From the NCBI RefSeq assembly GCF_033807715.1, contig NC_084596.1, forward strand, positions 39,728,458 through 39,792,457: a DNA stretch of 64,000 bases. Reading direction: 5' to 3'. Every line of letters begins with the position of its first letter. The stretch's first letter is position 1. Made by a program: the position numbers and the translations under genes. Below are positions 23,127 to 32,093 of the stretch, piece after piece. The notes beneath the pieces were generated by a model, which did no database searches, was not told the DNA's origin, and saw only the letters and a program-made list of their open reading frames with translations. This DNA comes from Cololabis saira. Lineage: Eukaryota > Chordata > Actinopteri > Beloniformes > Belonidae.

Positions 23127-26100
23127 GATCTTTAGACATACGAATTGATTTTTAGGAATTAATATGAAAATCGGTTTAGAATCGATTTTTTCAACACAGG
23201 CCTAGACACTTTACCGTCTCCGTACCGACCAGCATGATCCCGGCGAGCAGCTCGATGCTGCTTTTCAGGGTGAAAGTGGGAGCAGTGGAAAGCAAGCGTA
23301 CTGACCGAAGCGTAGCCACGGCGACAGCTGGCTGAGGGCGGCCACGTTGGGGTCGTTGCGCTGGGAGCCGAACAGCTTCAGGCGGACGTCGATGAAGGAC
23401 TCCAGCATGGCCGCGCCCCCCGCGGGCCCGGGCTCCGCCCACTGCGGCTCCGCCACCGTCCGGTCCACCTGCAGGGAGGCCAGGGTCCCGGCCCAGTCCA
23501 CGGGCTGGGGGGGCAGAGAGGTCAGAGGTCAGAGGTCACAGTCATACCTAGGTCATACCTAGAATTAGGGCTGGGCGATATATCGAGATTTTAATATATA
23601 TCGATATATTTTCAAACGCGATATGGTACAAGACAATATCGTTTATATCAATTATTAAATTTTTTTTTTTTTTTTATGATTTTGATATAACTTATTTTGT
23701 GACAAATTGACTTGAATGTTTTATTTGAGATTTGCACAAATGTTTTGTTATTTGCACAACTGTCAACCTCAGTGGAATGGTCTGCCTGTTACTGTCTACA
23801 TTGTATTAATTGCAAAGTGTATTTGAATTTAATTGTTATGCACGAAAGGGATATTAGTTTTATTTTATTCAAGAAGCATTTTTATTCTATATATGCAGGC
23901 AGTTTATTTTTATTTCATTTGTTTTACACATTTTGATATTGTGCAGACCTCTGTTAATAAAAGGAACCTGTGTGACATTTGGCACGAGGCTTTGTATTAA
24001 AACTGACTGTTTTTTTAAGGGTTTGCCTCAGAAAAAAATGAAGCTAACAGAGATGCTATGCTATAATGCTTTGGGGGAAACCCCAATTATGTCACAGAAA
24101 AAATATCGATATATATATAGTATCGCCATTCAGCTAGAAAATATCGAGATATGACTTTTGGTCCATCTCGCCCAGCCATACCTAGAAGAATCCACACTAG
24201 ATCTGCTCATGGTGCTTTCAGTCACTACGGTCCCACTCTCTGGAATTCCTTGCCACAGGAACTAAGGTCTGCTCTAACAGTGCCCACTTTCAAAAGCAGA
24301 CAAAAAACTTTTTTGCGCCTTTTTGCACAGGCGTTTGAGTAAACTCATGGTTGGCAGGGTGATCACACTTTTGTTAAAAATTTAATTATGGTTGTTATTA
24401 TTGTTTTTTCTCTTGTCATACTTGTTATCTATTTCTGTTATTGTAAACTTGTAATTTTGTTTGTTTATGTATTTTGAGCACATTGAGTCCATGTTCATAA
24501 TGTGAAATGTGCTTTATAAATAAATTTGGCTTGACTTGACTTGACAGTGGCGTCAAAACGGGTTAAAAACAGTTACATAACAGCCGATCAGGGACAAAAC
24601 TGCAGCAAAAACACGAAACCCGCAGCTTCAAAACGGCCGAGGGAGGAGACAGGAGAGGGAGAAGCATCTTAAACTTTTTAGAAATACATCTCTCCTCACT
24701 CGCAGCCCCCCGGGGACGTCAGGGACTCCTTTGTTGAGATGAGAGACTCAGCCCGCTTCAGTTTTGTTCATCAATAATTAATGTGAGGAGAAGACAGGCG
24801 ACGCGTTTGCTTGCATCAGCTCGCAGCTCGCAGCTTCACCTCTCTGTGAACTTTGGAAACGCCGCGGCAGCAAGACGCGGATGAAAGACGACAAATTACC
24901 ACCGTGTTGTGCTAAACCACAAATATCAGTTGGAGACGACGTCAGAGACGACGTTTGCCCCGCTTACTTTGGCGGTTCCCGCGGCGGCGTGCGGGTGCTC
25001 CTCTACGGCAGGGAAGTCGGTGAGGAACTCCGGCAGCAGCTTGGTGATCTTTCCTCTGATGGTCCGGGCCCCGTACTCCAGCTTGGGCGACGCCACCCAG
25101 CACGGCACCACGTTGTGAGCATCCACCTGGGAGCAAACCAGACAGTGAGCCAGGCCCGGCCCAGGCTAAATGTGATTTATCTATCTCTATTACTGCCAAT
25201 AATACTGATTATTGATCATTCACACACCCACTATAAACTTATTTCATGTTCTTCCCTGTCATTACAAATACACTTGTAAACTAGATGGAAGAACTTTTTG
25301 TTGTAGTTAGATTGTAATCCACACTGATTTAGACCATGGAAGCAGAACGACAGATTAACAAACTTGCAGAAAATGTTTCAATGAATATTGATCAAAGTCA
25401 GCAACTGCCCCTACTGGCCACACAGAGAAGCAACAGATAAAAAGGTCAAAGGTCACAGTTGCAGCAGAGTTGTTTCATCATCCTATTGTCAGCCTGGCAG
25501 GTTTTTACCATCTATGGTTTTTAATCTGAAATGGAACAAATTCAGCTAAAAGAGCGGCCTGGGGTTGATTTACACTTAATATTTAAAGTGATATAGTACT
25601 AAGTGTGATACTGAGTGTCATCGAAAGTGTAGGCCTACTAAAAGAAACAAAATAATCAAATAGATCATTTATAAACCATTTACTGTAAACACATTATTTA
25701 TTTTATTTTTGGTTTTAAATAAACTGCAACAGCAATGTGCAACAACAAAGTACTACAAAAACTAGAACTATAATTAAAATAACTCAACCTAGATAAACAG
25801 TACCTCGTCAATATGTGTATTGATGTAGAAATAATTGTATTTATTTATTTACTCTTGCGTGCCCCCTAGTGGTCACGGGGCCCTAAGCAGCAACTTAGTT
25901 CACTTATGCCTTGGACGGCCCTGCGGTGAGGCTACCGTGGAATAAAGAGCTCACACGTAAAACACTCACGTAAATATAACACACAAGCAGCTGAAAGTCC
26001 TTTCAAAGAAAACTCAAGACTCATCTTTTTAATTGATTAAACTGATTAAACTATATTTTACAGTTTTATTGTCATTTGATTTATCGATATATACATACAG

Positions 26101-29077
26101 TGGGGCAAAAAAGTATTTAGTCAGCCACCAATTGTGAAAGTTCTCCCACTTAAAAAGATGAGAGAGGCCTGTAATTTTCATCATAGGTAACTTCAACTAT
26201 GAGAGACAGAATGGGGGGAAAGAATCCAGGAAATCACATTGTAGGATTTTTACTGAATCAATTGGTAAATTCCTGGGTTGAATTAGTATTTGGTCACCTA
26301 AAAACAAGCAAGATTTCTGGTTTTCACAGACCTCTGTCCTCCACTCATTACCTGTATTAATGGCACCTGTTTTAACTGGTTATCAGTATAAAAGACACCT
26401 AAGAAACATCCCTGCTCTAGAGGAGATCTGCAGGGAGGAACGGGCCAAAATAGCAGCAACAGTGTGTGAAAACCTTGTAAAGACTTACAGAAAACCTTTG
26501 ACATCTGTCATTGCCAACAAAGGGTATATAACAAGTATTGAGATGAACCTTAGTTATTGACCAAATACTTATTTTCCACTATAATTTGTAAATACATTCT
26601 TTAAAAATCAGACTCTGACTTTCTGGATTTTTTTTTTCGTTTTGTCTCTCATAGTTGAGATATACCTGTGATGAAAATTACAGGCCTCTCTCATCCTTTT
26701 AAGTTGGAGAACTTGCACTATTGGTGTCTGACTAAATACTTTTTTGCCCCACTGTATGTGTGTATAAATGTACATGTTGTTTTAACTCTGCCCACATTTT
26801 CTACGTTTAGTAAGTAATTCGTCCACTTGATTATTATTATATCCCAGTTTTAAAATTCACCTGCTATTTATTTAATTATCCACAGATCTTATTTAGATGT
26901 ATTTTAGTTGTCTTTCTTCAGTGTTTTCTCCAAAAGACTGAAGATAGTTTTTGCTCCATCTTTTCCATATTACTGGTGCGTTTCTACGTGTGTGATGTGT
27001 TATGTGATGATGTGGTGCAGGGCCGCCGCAAGGGGTGTGCGAACCGTGCGACCGCACGGGGCCTCGCGCTATGGGCCGTTTTTTTTTTTTTTTTTTTCAA
27101 AAAGAAAAATTTTTCAATTTTTTTTTTTTTCGTTTTTTTTTTTCGTTTTTTCCCTTATAAATATCAACAGTCACGTTCCATTACAGACCTAAATGTGTAC
27201 TAGTCTGTGCATATCAATAAATATATGTGCAATGATGCGCGTGTCTGTTGTTCAATACAACTGATCAGACCAAGCGCAGACACAAGCTGCTCTGATCCAG
27301 ACGGTGGAGTTGGAACAAACTGTCACACAATGTCGAGAGAACGAGACAGATTCAGGAAATTTCCATCAGGGGATGAAAAAAGAAAAAAACTAAAGAAAAT
27401 GGAAGAGTTTAATGTCTCTCTGAAAGGCACGTTTGATAAATTTGTTACAAAAATCACCGACCCGACCGGGTCTCAAGCAGGCGTGGGGCCCCACGTCGAG
27501 GCAAGAGATGATGATGAGGCAGGGGAAGATATCCAGTATTTTGCTAATTGGAGAGTTAAAATTGCGCATATAGACACCCGATCCGACCCGAAAAACCCCA
27601 AAATTTTGCGCGCGCTCGCGACGCTCACGTGCGAGGGCCCCCCCAGCCATTTCGCACAGGGCCTCGCAAGTCTCCAAGGCGGCTCTGATGTGGTGAACGA
27701 GGCTGGTTTGAGCTGGTTTCTTATTCAGCTCTGTAAAAGCACCCTGTTGCATAAAAAGTGCTTTATGAATAAAGTTTGCTTGAAAATGAGAGAATGCTGT
27801 GGTGATTAAATATCTCCGGGGAGGAGAATGTGGAAGAACAACCTCCCGGTGACTGAGAGGCGTCTGCAGCGTCCCACCTGTAGGAGGGGCACGTCCTCTG
27901 GGAGCTTCTTCTTGACGTCCTCCAGCCACTGCAGCGGCTCCCTGAGGGGGGAGAAGTCGGTCACCACCGCCCCGAAGCCGTGCTCCGACACGAAGCCGGG
28001 GAGGACTCCTCCCGCAGCCCCGTGCAGAAGGTGGAACTGGATGTTCAGGCGTTTGCATTCCTGCGTGGTGGAGAAGTCCATAATATTACCATCGCTGGTA
28101 TTTCATTATTGTAATATGCATTTTTTGCTCAAGTCACTTTAAACTCAAGTCACTTTAGATACAATTCATACTGCTTTTAAATGCTGCTAAATCTATTTTG
28201 CTACTATGTATGTTTTATGTTTGTTCCCTTGTTTGATTGTGTTGTTTGACTGAATTGTTTTTATGTTTTCTGTGGGGACTGCGGGTGGAAACTAACATTT
28301 CTGCTAAAACCCGGTGTATTTACACTGCTTAATGTAGTGTTCATTAGTATGCATTGTCCCGTCTAAATAAACTTTGATTTGATTTGAAGGGCGGGGTCAA
28401 TGACATGCAGTCTGCTTGTCTGCCTCCTGAATGACAGAACCCCCCCCCCCCCCCTCCTCACACAAGAGCACGAGGAAACACGTTACAAGAGTTACTCCAA
28501 TAAAAGCTACTTCCTGCTGAACTTTCCGCCTGCTCTGGATCGTCACACTCACAGGGAACATGGATGGAATGTGAAACACGTTCACTAAGTCTAACGTGGA
28601 TGGAGGGTGTTCTTTATCCCCCCGGCACCAACTAAAACGGGATGCAGGTTCATTTAAAACTAGACTGAACTGATGTGCACTTTGACACGTTCTTCTGTCT
28701 GTAACACTGACAAAACAAAAATGACATTCACATGTTCTGATGACGTTTTATGTTCTGAGATACTGGGTGGCCAAATATTCTAAATCAATATCAATAAGTA
28801 TCAATACCTTATCAATAAGTACACCTGGTGCAACGGCTTCTTGTACAGCCGTATTATACAGAATCATTTAAACCCACACCAGTCGTTTATCATCTATGAA
28901 ACAGTTTTCACTTCATTTATTCTTTAAGATGAAATACGGAAGGTATAAACACTGTTCTTCTAGGTTTTGGACATTTGGGGCTATTTTGTCCTCACCTTTT
29001 CATGGAAAGGGGGCTACTTACATCTCATATCTGGTGTATATGTGTATACATATATACATACACACATATTATCTATC

Positions 29078-29117
<40 letters not shown>

Positions 29118-29124
29118 CACACAT

Positions 29125-29176
<52 letters not shown>

Positions 29177-30789
29177 CACATACACACACGCACACATACA
29201 GATACTTTTTTCTCTCTGCTGGCCCATGTTATGATAGATGAGGTTAAAAAAAGTCCTTTACAAAAACATCTCACTGCATCCACTGATAAAACTATAAAAC
29301 TGCCGCCATGGAAATTCAAAGAAATAAGACAATATTTTCAGAAACAAAGAACACCATTTGAAAGTTCAAACAGAATTTCGTAAAACTAAAATAATCGCTT
29401 CAGATTGATCAGACTGTTAGGAATCAGACCATCTTATTTACGTTTCTACAAAAATGACAAAAGAACAGGAAGTGAGGCAAACCATCCTAATTTAAAGCTG
29501 TCAATCATTTGCACTTAGGAATTAAAAAAATAAAATCCCCAAATGATTGCTAATCTAAAACTACTACATCAGGATGATTCTAACATAAATACAGAGAACA
29601 TGAAAGAGCATGCAGGGTGAGGTTTAGAGCCTCTCAGCCAGTGCTGCCTGGTTAGTCACTAATGGGAGTAAATGTGAAATACCGAGTTAATGTTCAAGTT
29701 CGTACCTTTGCAACTTGTTTCAGACCTTTCAGCAGAAAGGCGTAATGTCTCAGCGTGGACAGCTCGGATTCGGGGACAACCAAGCAGTAACACACGTGCA
29801 AGGGGAGGCTCTCCTTCGCAGCCAGCTGCTGGGCTCGGATCAGAGCCCAGTTATCTACGAGAAACACACGAGCCGTCAGCAAAGGACGGGGAGAAAACAC
29901 AAGCCAGGAACGTTTGTTGAAAGGGAAACACAGTTATCACGGGGAACAACTAAGAGAAAAAATGACTTTTACTTGGAAGGATGTGTGTGTTCCTGAAGAG
30001 ACTGCTTACTCAAAACCAATCACACCCATAATAAAGAGGAAACTGTCAAGCTTGTTTCCCTCTCCCTCCCGTACCTGCATTTGCTCTGGGATGGGCGTCA
30101 CACCCATTTAATAGCGCCATGTGACTGGACGGCTCAGCCGAATACACATTTTCAGAGTTATGTAGCTCGAAAAAGGGAAGAGGTTGACTAGAAAACCCCG
30201 TTAGAGACCCCGACACATGCTTTCAAACACATTTCCTCTGGTTATCCAGGTACTTACCTTGCACTCGTTGGTCTCTCAACATCCAGTAAAGCACGCCCTC
30301 CGAGTCCTTCCTGATCTTCTCACAGTCGGTTATGAAACGTTGACGCTTCTTGTTGAATTTCATGTCCTTGTTCTCGGTCCTCTGCTGATGGATGAGGCTT
30401 TGCAGCCAACCTGCAGCTTTCTTCTCCTTGTTAACCTCCTTCCCCTCCTTCACCAACTTAACCTGCTTCAGCTCCTTCACCAGCTTCAATTGCTTCACCT
30501 GCTTCACCTCCTTCTTCAGCGTAATCTTCTCCACCTGCTTCACCTCCTTCTTCAGCGTAATCTTCTCCACCTGCTTCACCTCCTTCCCCAGTTTCACCTC
30601 CTTCTTCAGCGTCACCTGCTCCACCTTCTTCACCTCCTTCTTCAGCGTAATCTTCTCCACCTTCTTCTCCTCCTTCCCCAGCTTCAGCTCCTTCTTCAGC
30701 TCCATCCTCTCCTCCCCCAGCTTGGGCTGCTTGGCGCTGGGCTCCTTGCCCTCTGCAGCAGATGTTGCTTTCCGTTTCTTGTCTGACAT
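10147..30789 (-). CDS. phr: Class II CPD photolyase (deoxyribodipyrimidine photo-lyase)
   Basis: Flavoprotein that splits UV-induced cyclobutane pyrimidine dimers using blue light, acting in the nucleus. Nine coding exons join with consistent phases: 30789-30258, 29854-29706, 28060-27878, 25126-24968, 23504-23306, 14434-14285, 14169-14048, 12153-11994, 10295-10147, giving 600 residues. Residues about 165-180 ([18 protein letters not shown]) open the photolyase N-terminal domain. Residues about 270-408 form its middle part. The C-terminal half holds the class II hallmarks [50 protein letters not shown] and ICGIHDQGW followed by a [11 protein letters not shown] box. The length exceeds the usual 470-560 because residues about 25-130 are a Lys/Glu/Val repeat. 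All splice sites are GT-AG. A TRIM gene lies antisense in intron 5. The start is the first ATG after a probable 5' UTR splice acceptor near 30897. It shares a promoter with fyttd1. Confidence 0.95.
10357..11966 (-). mobile_element. Harbinger-like element filling phr intron 8
   Basis: Perfect 18-base terminal inverted repeat (TGACTACGTTTACATGCA and its complement). The element takes up about 1.6 kb of the 1.7 kb intron. Minus strand 10640-10860 encodes a Myb/SANT-like segment ([20 protein letters not shown], then [16 protein letters not shown]). It continues in another frame as [16 protein letters not shown], so one indel breaks it. That trihelix-like domain is typical of the second gene of PIF/Harbinger transposons. 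A second element (10924-11750) is nested within. Confidence 0.6.
10924..11750. mobile_element. Nested hAT-like element (CAGGGGTGTCAAA end)
   Basis: The left end CAGGGGTGTCAAATG pairs loosely with GAGTTTGACACTCG at the right; GGCCCGCC-type text sits near the end as in Charlie-like hATs. The interior is AT-rich with no coding potential. The boundaries are approximate. Confidence 0.45.
11994..12153 (-). CDS. phr: phr coding exon 8
   Basis: Residues 499-552, [20 protein letters not shown] through DPNGFVG, part of the FAD-binding domain. Donor GTAAGC, phase 1 out. The first 16 bases are also present at 1-16. Confidence 0.95.
12752..13520. mobile_element. Non-autonomous hAT element (TAGGCATGGGACGATA ends)
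   Basis: Inverted termini TAGGCATGGG...CCCATGCCTA with subterminal ATCACGATAT motifs. The 8-base duplication GTTAGGGG (12744-12751, 13521-13528) is perfect. The empty site is seen in copy A at about 608-615, so the insertion postdates or distinguishes the duplication. No intact coding frame. Confidence 0.93.
14048..14169 (-). CDS. phr: phr coding exon 7
   Basis: Residues 458-498, [19 protein letters not shown] through LWNGAQ. Phase 1 in, phase 0 out, donor GTACAG. A copy with the same translation lies at 1427-1548. Confidence 0.94.
14285..14434 (-). CDS. phr: phr coding exon 6
   Basis: Residues 408-458, [16 protein letters not shown] through YDSVEG. A copy with the same translation lies at 1664-1813. 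Confidence 0.94.
15170..15605 (+). mobile_element. Possible solo LTR of an old endogenous retroelement
   Basis: An LTR-like order of signals: a GC-rich stretch, TATAAAAA near 15472, then about 80 bases later AATAAAA near 15554 and a short tail ending in CCACAACA. No gag, pol or env coding sequence adjoins it, and a clean TG...CA pair with a direct repeat was not found. Description only; low certainty. Confidence 0.3.
16395..16470. repeat. Tandem GC-box repeats
   Basis: Three units of about 25 bases, CTCTAAGCCCCGCCCCCTC, each with a GC box (Sp-type site). They lie within transposon sequence; any promoter activity is inference. Confidence 0.6.
17088..17226. mobile_element. GC-rich palindromic MITE, second copy
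   Basis: Same family as 3261-3395: arms GGCTGATTTATGGTTCCGCG and complement, centre with CCTACGGCGTAGGG. Nested in the hAT at 16861. Confidence 0.75.
17319..17686. mobile_element. Palindromic Tc1/mariner-type MITE, copy 1
   Basis: Begins CAGGACTGTCTCAGAAAATT, ends GAGACAGTCCTG, with TA on both sides. The two halves are long inverted repeats that would fold into one hairpin. Further copies at 22627-22968, 56120-56471 and 63871-64000 (cut by the window). Confidence 0.88.
18943..19710 (+). mobile_element. 5'-truncated L2-like LINE
   Basis: Encodes the C-terminal end of a reverse transcriptase [18 protein letters not shown], then [25 protein letters not shown] and [14 protein letters not shown], interrupted by a stop. 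The 3' end has GTGCTATACAAATAAAGC and (TTA)n. Target duplication AAAT (18939-18942 and 19711-19714). Copy A has the empty site near 4421. Confidence 0.88.
20093..21772 (+). CDS. TRIM E3 ubiquitin ligase (fish finTRIM/TRIM16/25-like), copy B
   Basis: Single-exon protein of 559 residues from the ATG at 20093 (an in-frame ATG at 20018 is less likely). RING with all eight C3HC4 ligands (residues 15-56), B-boxes, coiled coil and complete PRY-SPRY ending EFCKLK. It is the paralogue of 4804-6543: the N-terminal half is nearly the same, while substitutions cluster in the SPRY (for example the segments [15 protein letters not shown] and SRSGDESG/IRSGGGC). Only one [11 protein letters not shown] unit in the hinge. 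It is on the opposite strand inside intron 5 of the photolyase gene and between inverted hAT-like arms. Expected role: ubiquitin ligase in innate immunity, by family; the target is unknown. Its TATA box and IRF-like site are conserved with copy A. Confidence 0.9.
   Translation: MAQKGVQLDQETFSCSICLEILKDPVTIPCGHSYCMKCIKNYWDEGEKKLPSCPQCRETFIPKPVLVKNTMLAALVEQLKKTGLQAAPADHCYAGPEDVACDFCSGRKQKAVKSCLVCLASYCQNHLQPHHDVAPLKKHKLVDPSKNLQDNICPRHDEVMKMFCRTDQKCICYLCSLDEHKGHDTVSAAAERTERQREMEVSRQQIQLEIQDREKDVKLLQQEVEAINQSADKTVEDSEEIFTELISLLQKRSSDVKQQIRSQQETEVRRVRELEEKLQQEISDLKRRDAEMKQLSDTEDHNQFLHNYPSLSPLSESTHSSSISIRPLRYFQDVTAAVSEVRGQLQDILRDTWTNVSLAVTEVDVLLSQPEAEPEPTSRAGFLKYSCEISLDPNTVHTQLLLSEENRKVTFMNQHQSYFSHTDRFTEYSNVLSRESLTGRHYWEVEKKADGVGVAVSYKNIIRSGGGCRFGYNDKSWSLYCFSDSYVFWYNNISTLISGPQSSRIGVYLDHRAGVLSFYSVSGTMTLLHRVQTSFTQPLHAGVYVGLTVGNSAEFCKLK
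22358..23123 (-). repeat. Inverted right arm of the TRIM B composite
   Basis: 22358-22560 is the reverse complement of about 18550-18785, and 22969-23085 that of about 18400-18500. A poly(A) run (about 23089-23124) joins it to the terminus at 23124-23204. Confidence 0.8.
22627..22968. mobile_element. Palindromic Tc1/mariner-type MITE, copy 2
   Basis: CAGGACTGTCTCAGAATTTA to TTTTCTGAGACAGTCCTG, TA on both sides. It interrupts the inverted right arm. Confidence 0.88.
23306..23504 (-). CDS. phr: phr coding exon 5
   Basis: Residues 342-408, [14 protein letters not shown] through LSPWLRF. 199 bases, ends in phase 1 at a GTCAGT donor. Followed by the 8.9 kb intron that contains TRIM B. Confidence 0.93.
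23567..24174. mobile_element. Non-autonomous hAT element (GGGCTGGGCGATAT ends)
   Basis: The ends TTAGGGCTGGGCG and CGCCCAGCCAT are inverted, with ATATCGATAT subterminal repeats. The flanking ACCTAGAA is repeated on both sides (8 bases). It sits inside an older LINE 3' tail. Confidence 0.8.
24175..24545 (+). mobile_element. L2-like LINE 3' tail
   Basis: Encodes [20 protein letters not shown] and onward, the C-terminal motif of L2-type ORF2. It ends GTGCTTTATAAATAAATTTG followed by TTGAC repeats. Confidence 0.75.
24546..24960. other. Intron 4 sequence, possible hAT end
   Basis: CAGTGGCGTCAAAACGG at 24546 resembles the left end of the element at 60915-61664. The matching right end was not found. 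No coding exon seen. Confidence 0.35.
24968..25126 (-). CDS. phr: phr coding exon 4
   Basis: Residues 289-341, [20 protein letters not shown] and onward, the class II VPxWxASxKxEYxARTxRxK region. 159 bases, phase 0 to 0, donor GTAAGC. Confidence 0.93.
25845..25925. mobile_element. Right end of a hAT-like element
   Basis: The text ends TTGGACGGCCCTG, the complement of a CAGGGCCG-type terminus. The body upstream (25470-25845) is AT-rich and undefined. Confidence 0.4.
26098..26754 (+). mobile_element. Internally deleted Tc1 element
   Basis: Termini CAGTGGGGCAAAAAAGTATT and complement, TA on both sides. The interior keeps the 3' end of a transposase-linked reading frame ([20 protein letters not shown], 26465-26528) and loses the catalytic part. 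Confidence 0.88.
27019..27670 (+). mobile_element. 5' part of a hAT-Ac-like transposon
   Basis: Begins CAGGGCCGCCGCAAGGGGTG. A frame from 27330 reads [20 protein letters not shown], a start typical of hAT transposases, then [12 protein letters not shown] before decay. The 3' end is not clear. It is joined to a LINE tail at about 27700-27785 (TTTATGAATAAAGTTTGCTTG). Confidence 0.6.
27878..28060 (-). CDS. phr: phr coding exon 3
   Basis: Residues 228-288, [14 protein letters not shown] through VPLLQ. 183 bases, phase 0 to 0, acceptor CCACGCAG, donor GTGGGA. Confidence 0.92.
28090..28390 (+). mobile_element. LINE-like 3' tail
   Basis: Ends TAAATAAACTTTGATTTGATTTG, a slippage-type LINE 3' end. 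No coding remnant recognised. Confidence 0.45.
28440..28454. repeat. Poly(C) run
   Basis: About 15 consecutive C. 28455-29040 has no recognised gene or element. Confidence 0.8.
29041..29195. repeat. (TA)n-rich microsatellite
   Basis: TA and TATACA repeats over about 150 bases. The Ile/Tyr-rich open frames across it are artefacts. Confidence 0.9.
29706..29854 (-). CDS. phr: phr coding exon 2
   Basis: Residues 178-227, [15 protein letters not shown] and onward. Acceptor TCTCGTAG, donor GTACGA; leaves phase 0. Confidence 0.93.
30258..30789 (-). CDS. phr: phr coding exon 1
   Basis: Encodes residues 1-177, starting MSDKKRKA. It contains the charged repeat region and the start of the photolyase domain. 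Donor GTAAGT; ends in phase 1. Confidence 0.93.
30415..30720 (-). repeat. phr: Coding repeat in phr exon 1
   Basis: Degenerate units of 39-51 bases encoding variants of [16 protein letters not shown]. The third-position pattern is kept between units, so the array grew at the DNA level. Confidence 0.85.
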
Positions 30790-31300
30790 GGCAGGTTCAG
30801 GGGCGGCTGGTCTGAGCTTGAAGAGGAGGGTCGGTCTGGGCCGATGAAGAAAGCAAACTCCCAGCAACAGCTTTGATGCAGAAGAAATGGACGAGCTGCA
30901 GCCAACCAACAAAAACAAACTATTACATCATCATCATTATCATCATTTATTTAACTCACCACGATCACATGGTATGGAGCACAAGTATACAAACAATTGT
31001 ACATTTATAGCAAGTGGCGGGCTGTACATGTTCAATTAAAATACTCAATTTGGCAAAATGAATATCATTTGAACAGAGGAAGGACATTCTTCAAAAAGGC
31101 GCCTAATTTATAAATAACATTTAACGTATTAGATTGTAGTAACAAAATCAATTTAAACATAGACGGTCGGTTTGTATAATACTTTGGTAAATATTTTTGT
31201 CTGAGATTCATTATATTTACATTCAAACTAAATATGAAACTCATCTCCAATACGGTTGACATTACAGAGTTACAGAATCTCTGACTTCTATCCAGACCTT

Positions 31301-31348
<48 letters not shown>

Positions 31349-31708
31349 CTTTATACCTTCCAGTGTCTTTGGGGATTCTGATGTTATTCATCCTAAAATT
31401 ACAAATGGCCTGTCTATACTTTTGATTTTGACACAATAAGTACTGTTCTAGCTTAAACTCTTGCTTAATCTCTACATAAATATCACATGATGTCATCCTA
31501 TAGAGTTCACGTTGCCATTTCTGCAGAAATTGAGGTTTCAACCAGTCAATGTTATTACATGTTTGAGAGCCAGAGGGAAGATAATTTTGAACAAGCACTG
31601 ACAACACAACTACACAACTGGGAAAACGCAGTTCAAACAAAAATGTGACTACATAGAGGAGAAAAAAAGTGAAAGAACAGAAACAACCAACATGATGTGA
31701 ATACATAC
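30790..31708 (-). other. phr: Probable phr 5' UTR intron
   Basis: On the minus strand a GGAAGAG/GTATGT donor stands at 31709/31708 and a TGGCTGCAG acceptor near 30898, so exon 1 of the mRNA is non-coding. It contains a (TAA)n microsatellite at 31303-31346. Confidence 0.5.
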
Positions 31709-31900
31709 CTCTTCCACAACCCGATCAACATGCAAGATGCGAAGCTTCAAGTGAAGCTGCTGTGACTGCAGCTCGAAACGAAGAAATAAATAGGATTTAG
31801 GAGAACAATGACCAGCGAGAGGGGAGCTGCTGTTGTAGAGGAAGCGTAGTTCACACACGACACCAACCCGTCTTTACACAACCAGTTACATGAGCACGCT
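31709..31900 (-). other. phr: Probable phr non-coding first exon
   Basis: Bounded on one side by the donor at 31709 and on the other by the promoter motifs at 31939-32005. The transcription start is not determinable by eye. Confidence 0.45.
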
Positions 31901-31938
31901 AGTAGACGTTTTGTAACGCTCGGGTTTTGTATTATGTA

Positions 31939-32005
31939 ACTACACTTCCCAGAATGCACCTGTCTATTCTGTCCTCATGGCGCATGCGCGGCGCTGATGA
32001 CGTAC
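31939..32005. promoter_or_regulatory. Bidirectional phr/fyttd1 promoter with ZNF143, NRF1 and CRE sites
   Basis: ACTACACTTCCCAGAATGCA (from 31939) fits the ZNF143/THAP11 (SBS) consensus. GCGCATGCGC (31980-31989) is a palindromic NRF1 site. TGACGTAC (31998-32005) is a CRE-like site. The fyttd1 ATG is only about 90 bases away on one side and the phr first exon lies on the other. Confidence 0.75.
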
Positions 32006-32093
32006 GGGGGGGAGGTTTGTGTTGCAGCAGCTGTAGCTTCCACTAGCTGCTAAAACGGCTCATATTATTGTTCGCTTTGGCGCCGTCTAAACC

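Larger units (their letters stand above)
14580..23204. mobile_element. Giant foldback hAT-like composite carrying TRIM B
   Basis: The left terminus TAGGCCTGTGTTGAAAAAAA (14580) is matched by its complement ending CACAGGCCTA at 23204. Long inverted arms lie inside: 18300-18790 reappears inverted at 22358-22560 and 22969-23085, interrupted by a palindromic MITE. Between the arms lies the whole TRIM B gene. Secondary insertions (14732-18277, the L2 at 18943, the MITE at 22627) enlarge it to 8.6 kb. The flanks (ACACACAC left, GACACTTT right) do not give a clean 8-base duplication, so simple transposition of the whole unit is not proven. Confidence 0.5.

Noticed and set aside
27390..28058. 222-codon minus-strand open frame
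   Set aside because: Runs across photolyase exon 3 in the wrong frame and into LINE/hAT sequence.
28896..29383. Ile/Tyr-rich open frames
   Set aside because: Artefacts of the (TA)n repeat.
30217..30847. Plus-strand Leu-rich and Ser/Phe/Thr-rich open frames
   Set aside because: They are antisense shadows of the Lys/Glu-rich photolyase exon 1 repeat; splice sites and protein similarity support the minus strand.
31065..31706. 213-codon minus-strand frame
   Set aside because: AT-rich, contains a Tyr run from (TAA)n, lies in the photolyase 5' UTR intron and resembles no known protein.
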